Source of the DNA: an uncultured Brachyspira sp.
Lineage (GTDB): Bacteria; Spirochaetota; Brachyspiria; Brachyspirales; Brachyspiraceae
DNA: 21,035 nt
Reading direction: 5' to 3'
Assembly: GCF_910578695.1 (NCBI RefSeq)
Contig: NZ_CAJTQJ010000006.1
Location: 81,525-102,559, forward strand
The notes under the pieces were generated by a model, which had not been told where the DNA came from, made no database searches, and was given only the letters and a program-made list of their open reading frames with translations. Both the position numbers and the translations under genes were made by a program. This document shows, one piece after another, positions 8,521 through 16,315 of the stretch (within the stretch, counting starts at the first letter, position 1; every line of letters begins with the position of its first letter).

Positions 8521-8555
8521 TTATAAGAACCGCCTATAATAGGCAGTTCTTATAA
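8521..8555. terminator. strong bidirectional hairpin terminator
   Basis: A 10-bp stem (8521-8530 with 8546-8555), one C-A mismatch and a further 4-bp GCCT/AGGC stem close a 5-base loop. On the plus strand it is followed by ATTTTTTAATATTTT. On the minus strand it starts five bases after the stop of the large membrane protein and is followed by TTTTAAC. It can end transcription from both convergent units. Confidence 0.85.
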
Positions 8556-8560
8556 ATTTT

Positions 8561-11500
8561 TTAATATTTTACAGTTCCTAAATACTGCATTATCTGAAGC
8601 CTTCTGCTTTCTACATCTCTATCTAAATTCGCTATAACATCATTATTAGCAGCCAAAGGCGACATTATTCTTTTGAAATCATTATAAATATTTAATGCTT
8701 CTATAATTTTATTTTGTTCTATGTATATATGTCCTATAGCATACAAGGCAAAAGCACCGTCTTGGGTAAGATTATTAGTATACTTTGAATATATATTTAC
8801 AGATTCATCATACATTTTATTATTAAGATAAATATTAGCCAAATCAAATTCCAATCCTCTTATTTCATCTCTAGTTAAATCAGGTATTTTCAAAGTATCA
8901 TTTAGTATACCGATAGAACTTGATATATCTCCCAAATTAGCATAAAGTATAGATATATCTTTATTGACTCCTACTATATGTTCTTTATTTCGGGCTCTTT
9001 TTTTAGCCTCTAGTTTAGCCCATAATGTTTCTTCTATATCCTGCCTATTTTGATATATATAATTAGCATAAGAAGAATAGCTTTCAAAAGTATCCTCTTT
9101 CATAGTCTGAGATTTGAAATTATCCGCCTGCTGTCTTGTTGTTCTTAATTGTGCATCTATTCTAGCTGTAAATTGTTTTATTTGCTGATAAGTTTGATTC
9201 TGTTCTCTGGCAGCATCTCCAATATCCTTACCCCTATGAAAAGTTTTTTCAGCTCTTGAAAGAACATCTTTAGCTTTATTTAAATAATATGTCTCCTTAT
9301 CATAAGGCGTATCTTTAGAACGTGCTAAGTATTCATAAGAAGCTGTTAAACTAAAGTATGCAGGATAAACAAGCTTTTCTAATTTTATAAGCTCCTCAAA
9401 CATTAAAGCAGCTCTTTCATAATTTCCGTCTATCATAGCCTGATTTCCTACAGCAAAATATACATTAGACATATCAAATCCTATTATAAGCATTTTATCT
9501 TCTTCACGCTTTTTCAAATCCTGAAATTCTGCTATCTTTTGATTTGCTTCGGTTTTAGTAATGCCGTTTTCAGCAATATCTCTATCGCCCATAAAGCCGA
9601 GTAATTTCTGATAAGTTTTTATTCTTCTATTGTACATATCTATTTTTGCAAGAGAATAAGAACTTACAAATATTTCTCTTGTAAGAAAATCATAATGAGA
9701 AATTTCTTCAGCAGTTCCCTGCATAGTATAGCTGTTCCAATAATCCTCTTCGGTTTTTAACTCTGGAAAAGGAAGCTCATACATTTTTATAAAAGTTATC
9801 TCTTCATTTCCATTATATCTGTTTTTTCTATCAGCTGAAACTAATCCTTCATCTAATAATGCATTTAAATCAGCAGCAATTTTTTCATCTTCATAATCTC
9901 TTTTTAAATGTTCTTTTGCTATTGTTTTATAATCATTAACAGTAAGAACTTTAAAAAATTCTAATTCATCAACTAAAGCATATTTTATAGGCTGCACTTT
10001 AAATACTAATCCGTAAGCCTTGAAATAATAATCTCCAAGTCTGTAAAGCCCCTCTCTTCTCCAAGCCATATAATAAGGTCTGCCTGAATCTATAAAATCT
10101 TTATCTACAGCATCGCTTATATCTCCGAGCCATCTGCCGTCAGTTTTCATAAGATTTCCGTATATTCTTTCAAATACATTTCCTTTTTGATCATATATTT
10201 TTAAGTCAGGTCTTCTTCTTTCAACCATAGTATAATATACGAGTCCGAATACTTGATTATCTCCTCCCTCTGTGGCAAATATAGCATTGTCTGGAAGAGA
10301 GTTCATCATATTATATGAATAATCATGATTGCTGAAATCTTTTGAATTATTATTGCGGCTTAAATTCATAATGAATATAGGAATCATTATAGCAAGTATT
10401 GTTATAAGCGATATAATATGATAAGGCTTTAATGAAGTATCAGCAGTTTCTTCTGATGCAGGCTTTAATATATTTTTTATATTATTGGTATTAAAATATT
10501 CCATATACCATTGTATGCCGAAGCCTATTATTACAAGCATATATAAAGTTGCAGGCAGAAAAAATACTTCAACAAATGATAAAGTTCTTACGCTTGGAGG
10601 AGGGTTGGTATATACCATAAGCGAGACTGCAAAACTTAAAAGTCCGAATACTGAGAATATGCCGATAAATTTATTTTTCTTAAATATTTGAAATAATCCA
10701 GGTATTAAGAATAATAGTCCTAATACTGTTAATTGAGTTTTGAATATATTTATCAAAGCAGATATTTGTTCAGAATGAAGTATGAATGCTGCAGCTATAT
10801 CATTGCCTGAAGCTCCGTACTGCTTTCTATGTATCATACTAAATAAATAGCTTAAATTCTCCCAGCCTGAAGGTTCATTTAATTGTCCCCAGTTTAGAGG
10901 AGGCAATGCTCTTGCTCTTATAGGCATATAAGCATATATCATAACTCCTACAGCAAGCATTAAAAGCATTTTATAGTATGATATTGATATTCCTGTTATA
11001 AAGTCATTATCATTATTAAATTTATCTATTTTGCATAAGAAATATCTGTAAACAAAACACCAAACTAATACTAATAATAGGGGCCAGAATACTAAAAACA
11101 TTCCTTTATATAGAGTAGGGTAGAAAGGAGCTTTAAGGTTTTGTATCATATCAGGTCTTAAATAAGAACCGTTAGCAAGTGCAGTAAATATATCGCTTAA
11201 TATATTCATATCAGCGAAAGGCTTGAATATTATAGATAATATTGAGTCATTAGAAGCAACTCCAGGAGGAAAATATAAATAAGCTTCATAATTCATAATA
11301 AATCTGTAATATCCGAATCCCCCTATAAATAATAAAACTAAAAATACAAATATTGATATAAAAGAAGTTTCTATATGATTGATATATCTGTCTTTATGCA
11401 CCAAAAATAATACAACAGCTATAAACAAAAGAGGTGCAAATGCAAAAGGCAAAGTTACATGATGATTAGCAAGTGCAACTCCGTAAAGAAATCCGAAAGT

Positions 11501-12295
11501 CATTAAATATTTATTTCCGTAATAAGGCACTTCATCATCGGAATGCTTCCATACACTTTCAAACCAATAAACAAGTATTAAAAGCATAGAAGCTATTTGA
11601 AGTATATTTAAGCTGTAAACTTCTGCCATAGTAGCCTGTGCCCACATATTATCTGATATAGCAAATGCAATGCTCGCAAAAAGTGCAGGTATCTGTACTA
11701 TAGGAGAAAATCCTCTTTCAATTCTATTTTGCCCTAGTACTTTTACCATAATAAGATAGAAAAAAATCATAGCAATTGCAGCACATGTACCTGAAAATAA
11801 ATTTGTTCTCCAAGCAATATTTCCTATAGGTATATAAGTAAATAATTTGGACATTAAGGTATAAAAAGGATATCCGGGTGCATGTCCTACTCCTAAAAAG
11901 TAAGCTGCAGTTGTAAGCTCTCCATTATCGCCTGCAGAAAGCGAAGGCGTGAGAGTAAATAAATAAAGCAGAAAAGTAAAAAGAAAAGCTGCTGCTGCAA
12001 ATACAGAATCTATTTTTGAAAGATGATAGGGTTTTATTTGATATCTCTTAAAAATAGGTTCTTGATTATCTTTTTTTGATAATAGTTTTGAGAATATATT
12101 TATGTCTTTTTCTTTATTATTAGATTTTTCTTTTTTATTATTTTTTGATTTATTTTTTTGATTATTCTGCAGATCATTAACATATTCTTCTATTAACTCT
12201 CTGTCTTTTTCTAGCTTTTTTGTAAGCTCATCAATGCTTTTATTTTTATAATTAGCCTTGATATACTCTTTTTCCAGATGCGAAAGTTTTGCCAT
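8561..12295 (-). CDS. DUF2723/TMEM260-type membrane glycosyltransferase with TPR-like C-terminus
   Basis: This large polytopic membrane protein has a GT-C-like DUF2723 domain (PF11028), the family of the TMEM260 protein O-mannosyltransferase. The signature is at 114-144: TLTPSLSAGDNGELTTAAYF with acidic Asp123 and Glu126, then GVGHAPGYPFY. About a dozen hydrophobic segments lie between 95 and 645. A probably extracytoplasmic region (about 650-1244) follows, with TPR-like pairs near 941-990 and 1111-1210. Residues 1-45 form a predicted three-helix, HTH-like segment (IDELTKKLEKDRELIEEYV), joined by a Lys/Asn linker to the first helix. Sugar transfer to exported protein or polymer is an inference from the family; donor and acceptor are unknown. 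AGAGGT at 12310-12305 supports the start. The gene appears monocistronic. Confidence 0.88.
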   Translation of the reverse strand: MAKLSHLEKEYIKANYKNKSIDELTKKLEKDRELIEEYVNDLQNNQKNKSKNNKKEKSNNKEKDINIFSKLLSKKDNQEPIFKRYQIKPYHLSKIDSVFAAAAFLFTFLLYLFTLTPSLSAGDNGELTTAAYFLGVGHAPGYPFYTLMSKLFTYIPIGNIAWRTNLFSGTCAAIAMIFFYLIMVKVLGQNRIERGFSPIVQIPALFASIAFAISDNMWAQATMAEVYSLNILQIASMLLILVYWFESVWKHSDDEVPYYGNKYLMTFGFLYGVALANHHVTLPFAFAPLLFIAVVLFLVHKDRYINHIETSFISIFVFLVLLFIGGFGYYRFIMNYEAYLYFPPGVASNDSILSIIFKPFADMNILSDIFTALANGSYLRPDMIQNLKAPFYPTLYKGMFLVFWPLLLVLVWCFVYRYFLCKIDKFNNDNDFITGISISYYKMLLMLAVGVMIYAYMPIRARALPPLNWGQLNEPSGWENLSYLFSMIHRKQYGASGNDIAAAFILHSEQISALINIFKTQLTVLGLLFLIPGLFQIFKKNKFIGIFSVFGLLSFAVSLMVYTNPPPSVRTLSFVEVFFLPATLYMLVIIGFGIQWYMEYFNTNNIKNILKPASEETADTSLKPYHIISLITILAIMIPIFIMNLSRNNNSKDFSNHDYSYNMMNSLPDNAIFATEGGDNQVFGLVYYTMVERRRPDLKIYDQKGNVFERIYGNLMKTDGRWLGDISDAVDKDFIDSGRPYYMAWRREGLYRLGDYYFKAYGLVFKVQPIKYALVDELEFFKVLTVNDYKTIAKEHLKRDYEDEKIAADLNALLDEGLVSADRKNRYNGNEEITFIKMYELPFPELKTEEDYWNSYTMQGTAEEISHYDFLTREIFVSSYSLAKIDMYNRRIKTYQKLLGFMGDRDIAENGITKTEANQKIAEFQDLKKREEDKMLIIGFDMSNVYFAVGNQAMIDGNYERAALMFEELIKLEKLVYPAYFSLTASYEYLARSKDTPYDKETYYLNKAKDVLSRAEKTFHRGKDIGDAAREQNQTYQQIKQFTARIDAQLRTTRQQADNFKSQTMKEDTFESYSSYANYIYQNRQDIEETLWAKLEAKKRARNKEHIVGVNKDISILYANLGDISSSIGILNDTLKIPDLTRDEIRGLEFDLANIYLNNKMYDESVNIYSKYTNNLTQDGAFALYAIGHIYIEQNKIIEALNIYNDFKRIMSPLAANNDVIANLDRDVESRRLQIMQYLGTVKY

Positions 12296-12462
12296 TAATT
12301 ATTTACCTCTAGTTTTTAATCATCAAATATATTTTATTTTTTATATATGCAGCAATAAATTTGTTTTATATTTTTTTCTAGCTGCATACTGCAAGTATCC
12401 TTGATAAACTTAGATACGCTTTTAATAACTTTACATAATATATAATTTTTTTAATATTACAA
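12296..12462 (-). promoter_or_regulatory. long structured 5' leader of the DUF2723 gene
   Basis: From the predicted transcript start near 12462 there are about 165 non-coding bases before the ATG. Positions 12380-12420 are less A+T-rich than their surroundings. They hold an ATACT-3-AGTAT hairpin (12386-12398) and a GTATC/GATAC pair (12395-12399 with 12412-12416). A 7-bp ATGCAGC/GCTGCAT pair links 12347-12353 with 12381-12387. Some of these are mutually exclusive. No known riboswitch was recognised. Confidence 0.35.
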
Positions 12463-12468
12463 GCAATT

Positions 12469-12497
12469 ATTATATAATAAAACTGCTTATTATTCAA
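12469..12497 (-). promoter_or_regulatory. promoter of the DUF2723 gene
   Basis: On the minus strand TTGAAT (12497-12492), a 17-base spacer and a perfect TATAAT (12474-12469). A second, weaker candidate is TTGTAA-16-TATTAT at 12462-12435. Confidence 0.6.
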
Positions 12498-12628
12498 GAA
12501 TGCAGAAAATATATTTTTATGAGTTTTTTATATTTTTTAATAAAAAATAAATATTTAAAAAACTAGGTTTTTATTATTCATCAGTATTTAATTTTTAATA
12601 TAGTAAATTTTATAATAAATAATTACAC

Positions 12629-12657
12629 TTGATAGATTAATAATTTCAATGTATTAT
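12629..12657 (+). promoter_or_regulatory. promoter of lgt
   Basis: TTGATA (12629-12634), a 17-base spacer and TATTAT (12652-12657) lie about 55 bases before the lgt ATG. The rest of the 416-base gap between the divergent genes (12498-12628) is very A+T-rich, and I see nothing else in it. Confidence 0.65.
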
Positions 12658-12712
12658 CTTATATTAAAAAATATAAATAATTAATGAATTAAAATTTTTT
12701 TAAGGAAAATAT

Positions 12713-13645
12713 ATGACTTATCCTGAATTTTTTACTCCCTTTGTATTTCCGCATAATATACCGATACTAGGTGCTGTAAGATGGTATGGACTTATGTATA
12801 TAGTAGGTATTATATCTTCATGCATTATACTTTACTTTATGAAAAAAAGAGGCTGGATAAAATTCAATCTTGATGAAAAAAACGGCGGCATATATGATAT
12901 GGTATTTTATGCAGCGGTAGGTGCTATAATAGGTGCTAGAATAGGATATTTTCTTTTTTATTCTCCAAAAAGTTTTTTAACTCCTTGGGAAATATTGGGT
13001 ATTAATATTGATAACGGATTTAGTTTTACAGGTTTTGCAGGAATGTCATTTCACGGCGGATTTATAGGAATGTTTATATCATTATTTATATTCAGTAAGA
13101 AGTATAAATACAACTTTTATACAATCACAGATAACGCAACTTTGCCATGCAGTTTATGCTTATTTTTCGGAAGGATTGGAAATTTTATGAATGCCGAGCT
13201 TTACGGAAGGGTTACAGATTCTTTTTTAGCAATGAAGTTTCCTTTATATGATGCTGTAGGCGGTTATGAAAGATGGGCTTCTATGTTCCCTGCTATAAGA
13301 CCTTATACTGAACCAAGACATCCTTCGCAGCTGTATGAGGCTTTATTTGAAGGTTTAGTTCTTGCTTTGGTATCTTTCCTAATAGGATATTTAAGCGAGA
13401 AAAATAAAAAAATAAGACAAGGTACAAGACTTTGGGTATGGATTTTACTTTACGGGCTTTTTAGAACTTTAATAGAGCAGTTTATAAGAGATGTTACAGA
13501 ATGGACTTTAGGACCTATTACAGCAGGTGCTATTTATTCTATTGCTATGATTATTATAGGTATTGTTATGCTTATTTATATTTACACTAGAAAAGATGAC
13601 AATTATACTATTAAAACAAATATAAAAAAGCATATTACAAAATAG
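12713..13645 (+). CDS. lgt: prolipoprotein diacylglyceryl transferase
   Basis: Lgt transfers diacylglycerol from phosphatidylglycerol to the lipobox cysteine of prolipoproteins in the cytoplasmic membrane, the first step of lipoprotein maturation. Diagnostic motifs are SFHGGFIG with His114, the Lgt signature GRIGNFMNAELYG (153-165) with Arg154, RHPSQLYEALFEG (202-214), and LFRTLIEQFIRD with Arg251. About seven membrane helices are visible, and the 310-aa length is slightly above E. coli Lgt. AAGGA stands six bases before the ATG. The gene stands alone, and its product would act on the Ser-Cys lipoproteins encoded in this same window. Confidence 0.97.
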   Translation: MTYPEFFTPFVFPHNIPILGAVRWYGLMYIVGIISSCIILYFMKKRGWIKFNLDEKNGGIYDMVFYAAVGAIIGARIGYFLFYSPKSFLTPWEILGINIDNGFSFTGFAGMSFHGGFIGMFISLFIFSKKYKYNFYTITDNATLPCSLCLFFGRIGNFMNAELYGRVTDSFLAMKFPLYDAVGGYERWASMFPAIRPYTEPRHPSQLYEALFEGLVLALVSFLIGYLSEKNKKIRQGTRLWVWILLYGLFRTLIEQFIRDVTEWTLGPITAGAIYSIAMIIIGIVMLIYIYTRKDDNYTIKTNIKKHITK

Positions 13646-13764
13646 TAAAAAAAAGAAATAATATAATAAAATATATAAATAACTTTTTAATACATAAATA
13701 TAGTTACAAAAATTATAAAAGCTATGATAAATAGAAAATATAGTATTAGGTAATATTTTTTAAC

Positions 13765-13788
13765 AATTTAAATATTGATATTTAAATT
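13765..13788. repeat. perfect A/T inverted repeat between convergent genes
   Basis: AATTTAAATAT (13765-13775) and its exact complement (13778-13788) are separated by TG. It lies between the ends of lgt and the Nudix-kinase gene. There is no clear T tract on either side, so its role as a terminator is doubtful. Confidence 0.4.
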
Positions 13789-13852
13789 ATTATTATGTAT
13801 ATAAAATTATTATATATGCAAAAAAAATATATATACTAGTAATTAAATTATA

Positions 13853-15424
13853 TTATTTAGCAGGTATTCCGAAAGGCATTCTCAATTTTACTATAGTTCC
13901 AGCCCCTTCAGAACTGTCTATATTAATAGTGCCCTGCATAGTATCAAGCAAATCTTTTACAACAGATAAGCCGATGCCCATTCCTCCATACTCCCTTTCA
14001 AATCTTGAATCCGTCTGATAAAATGGTATGAATATTTTTTTAAGCTTACTTTGTTTTATGCCTTTGCCTGTATCTTTTACTATTATCTCTATTTCATTAG
14101 GTATTATATTTTTCATAGTATGATAATTAAATAAATCAGGGGAAAAATCCAGCTCTTTTTTTTCTATAGTATCTAAAGTTCTTATATTTATTGATATAAT
14201 TCCAGACTTTGTAAATTTAAATGCATTGGATATTATGCCTTCCATAATAAGCTTAAATCTTTGATGATAGCCTATTAATATAATGCAGTTTTTTTCTATA
14301 TTCATTTCTATACTTATATCTTTCGGGTAAATGAATTTATAGCCGTCTATAATGATATTAAGTTCTTCTTCTGTATTAAATTCGGATACATATTTTGAAC
14401 TTTCATCATCTTTCAAAGCTATCTGTATAAGATTATTATTAGTATCATAAAGCTTTTTAATGCTTCTTGAAATTATATTAAAGCATCCTTCTCTTTTTTC
14501 TTCAGGCATATTATTCTTTTTAAGCAAATTAATATATCCCATAATCTCTGTAAAAGGATGCCTCAATTCATGCGAAACTGTAGCTTTAAACTCTCTTATT
14601 AATTTATTATAATGCTCAGCACTTTTTTTAAGAGAATTTATTTCATTAAAAAGAGTATGAAGCCTTTTTTGAAGTATCAGATTATGATTTTTCTGATGTT
14701 CATATAGTATAGAAAAATAAAGCCTATAAAGTCCTATCTCCGTACCAGCATTTTTTATAACACCGTCTTTGCACCATCTCATAGCCTTTTCAAAAGGTAC
14801 AAAAAAAGATTCTATAGTTTCCTCCATAACAGAACCGTCAGTTTTTATTTCTTTTTTCGGAATTAACCCTGTTATATCAGAAGCTGCAATATTTATTCTC
14901 TCTGTTATGATTCCTGAAGAACTATAATATCTATGCCCTAATATATTTATATTTTTTAAATCTGCACTATATCCTGTTTCTTCCTCAAGCTCTCTCTTAG
15001 CACATTTTTTTATTCCCTGATTAGGATTTTTTTCATTTATTTCATCTTCCTCAAGCATTCCTGCAGGAAACTCTAAAAAAGATGTAATATTTTCATCAAT
15101 ATCCTCATAGCTTTTTCCAGTCATAACTTTTTCTCTATAATATACAACAGGTCTGAATGTACTTATCATAAGAACATATATTTGATTATCTATATATGCA
15201 TAAGGTACTATAATAACAGCATCTCTTCCTTTTCTGTTTATTATATCGCAGTTATATTCTTTTGAAAAAGTTCCGTCATCATATTCATTTATAGCCATAA
15301 ACCTCTCTAGGCTTACAAATCCTGTATCTAATTGTACGGCAGGAGATTTGCGGAAATATTTTGTATTTTTTACTTTTTTATTTTGTTTTTCTATTTTTTT
15401 ATTGGGCATAATTCGGAAATCCAT
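13853..15424 (-). CDS. Nudix hydrolase-histidine kinase fusion protein
   Basis: This soluble protein has two parts. Residues about 35-245 form a Nudix domain resembling ADP-ribose pyrophosphatases. It has LEFPAG before the Nudix box, Gly122 and Glu128, then RELEEETGY (144-152) with the metal-binding glutamates, and Glu175 in GIITERINI. The box carries about eight extra residues between Glu128 and Arg144. Residues about 272-520 form a histidine kinase: HisKA with phospho-acceptor His285 (SHELRHP), then HATPase_c with N box Asn400, DTGKGI (451-456), FIPFYQTD and GGMGIGLSV (480-488). There is no membrane helix, PAS domain or receiver. By inference, a nucleotide-type ligand or its hydrolysis could set kinase activity. 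It lies 14 bases after the RsbW-like gene. No good Shine-Dalgarno sequence is seen; Met6 is an alternative start. Confidence 0.9.
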   Translation of the reverse strand: MDFRIMPNKKIEKQNKKVKNTKYFRKSPAVQLDTGFVSLERFMAINEYDDGTFSKEYNCDIINRKGRDAVIIVPYAYIDNQIYVLMISTFRPVVYYREKVMTGKSYEDIDENITSFLEFPAGMLEEDEINEKNPNQGIKKCAKRELEEETGYSADLKNINILGHRYYSSSGIITERINIAASDITGLIPKKEIKTDGSVMEETIESFFVPFEKAMRWCKDGVIKNAGTEIGLYRLYFSILYEHQKNHNLILQKRLHTLFNEINSLKKSAEHYNKLIREFKATVSHELRHPFTEIMGYINLLKKNNMPEEKREGCFNIISRSIKKLYDTNNNLIQIALKDDESSKYVSEFNTEEELNIIIDGYKFIYPKDISIEMNIEKNCIILIGYHQRFKLIMEGIISNAFKFTKSGIISINIRTLDTIEKKELDFSPDLFNYHTMKNIIPNEIEIIVKDTGKGIKQSKLKKIFIPFYQTDSRFEREYGGMGIGLSVVKDLLDTMQGTINIDSSEGAGTIVKLRMPFGIPAK

Positions 15425-15438
15425 TTAAAAATTATTTT

Positions 15439-15930
15439 TTACTGCTCTTTTTTGATTGATTTTATTAAAGTTATGGTATTGCCTTTTTTATTAAATTTAA
15501 CCTCATCAAAATATGATTTAATCATAATAATTCCTCTTCCGCTTTCACGGGCAAAACCATCATTATTTATTTTTTTTGCTTCCTGTTTAGGTTTAAATCC
15601 AAGTCCTTGATCCTTAACTGTAATAATAATTTTATCTTCTTCTTTTTCAGGTAATTTTAATTTTATTTTAACATTAGTATTTTTAGCCTTTTCGGTTTCT
15701 AAAAGTTCTTTAAGTTTTTTATGATAAATATTTTTCTTAAGCCATTCTTTTTTTGTTTCATAGAGTATATTAAGATTCCCATGCTCTATTGCATTCATAA
15801 TTACTTCGTATAATGCTGCTGAAAATAAATCTATTTCATTATTAGGTATATACTGCTTTACTTCATCAGATACATTTTCTATTAACGGATTGATATCTCC
15901 TAATTTATTATCAAGTAAATACTCTTTCAT
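15439..15930 (-). CDS. RsbW-like ATP-binding protein (anti-sigma factor/serine kinase family)
   Basis: This is a small GHKL ATPase of the HATPase_c_2 (RsbW/SpoIIAB) type. It shows an N box ALYEVIMNAIEHGN (39-52) with Glu42 and Asn46, a G1 box KDQGLGF (106-112) and a G2 box ESGRGIIMIKSYFDEV (129-144). Between N and G1, residues 55-98 form a Lys/Glu-rich, probably helical insertion. In the family such proteins bind a sigma factor or phosphorylate a STAS-domain antagonist, but no sigma factor or STAS gene is in the window. At 163 aa it is slightly longer than RsbW. It is the first gene of a two-gene operon with the Nudix-kinase. No Shine-Dalgarno sequence precedes the ATG, and its promoter would give a leaderless transcript. 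Confidence 0.85.
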   Translation of the reverse strand: MKEYLLDNKLGDINPLIENVSDEVKQYIPNNEIDLFSAALYEVIMNAIEHGNLNILYETKKEWLKKNIYHKKLKELLETEKAKNTNVKIKLKLPEKEEDKIIITVKDQGLGFKPKQEAKKINNDGFARESGRGIIMIKSYFDEVKFNKKGNTITLIKSIKKEQ

Positions 15931-15936
15931 TCTAGT

Positions 15937-15964
15937 ATTATATCATTAAATAATATAATATCAA
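15937..15964 (-). promoter_or_regulatory. promoter of the RsbW-like/Nudix-kinase operon, predicted leaderless
   Basis: On the minus strand TTGATA (15964-15959), a 16-base spacer and a perfect TATAAT (15942-15937) are followed by only six bases (ACTAGA) before the ATG at 15930. The usual distance from -10 to +1 puts the transcript start on the A of that ATG. Confidence 0.65.
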
Positions 15965-16035
15965 ATTTATAAATAATTAAAAAATTAAATAAAATACAAT
16001 ATATATAGACAGTATTTTTACGCCTTTTTATACAC

Positions 16036-16064
16036 TTGACAAAAATAATTTTATATAGTACTAT
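16036..16064 (+). promoter_or_regulatory. promoter of the rpmH-rnpA cluster
   Basis: TTGACA (16036-16041), a 17-base spacer and TACTAT (16059-16064) match the sigma-70 consensus closely. The predicted start near 16071 gives a leader of about 70 bases before rpmH. Confidence 0.85.
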
Positions 16065-16141
16065 ATTTTAATATATTTATGTAATTTTGTTTTTATAAAA
16101 AATATTTAATAAAGAAATATAATCTTTATAAGGAGACATAC

Positions 16142-16285
16142 ATGAAACGAACTTATCAGCCAAGTAAGCTGCGTCGTGCTAGAAAATTCGGATTTTTTAA
16201 ACGTATGGCAACTAAACATGGAAGAGATGTTTTAAAACGCAGAAGAAGAAAAGGCAGACATCGCTTGACTGCTGCAGATGAGTAA
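16142..16285 (+). CDS. rpmH: 50S ribosomal protein L34
   Basis: This is a 47-residue, highly basic ribosomal protein of the large subunit. The sequence starts MKRTYQPSKLRRARKFGFFK, and the conserved block continues with RMATKHGRDVLKRRRRKGR. The C-terminus is RLTAADE, slightly longer than in many bacteria. AAGGAG six bases before the ATG is a strong ribosome site, fitting high expression. It is the first gene of the conserved rpmH-rnpA-yidD-yidC-jag order, 30 bases before rnpA. Confidence 0.97.
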   Translation: MKRTYQPSKLRRARKFGFFKRMATKHGRDVLKRRRRKGRHRLTAADE

Positions 16286-16315
16286 ACTTATTAATTAATT
16301 ATTTAAGCAGTACTT

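Noticed and set aside
10485..10691. Plus-strand open frame of 68 codons
   Set aside because: Antisense to the membrane region of the DUF2723 protein; its sequence is a complement of hydrophobic codons.
15332..15610. Plus-strand open frame of 92 codons, hydrophobic
   Set aside because: Antisense to the Nudix-kinase/RsbW-like junction, where both GHKL motif sets are clear.
15931..16141. Possible replication origin beside rpmH
   Set aside because: rpmH-rnpA often adjoins dnaA/oriC, but no dnaA gene and no cluster of TTATCCACA-like boxes is visible.
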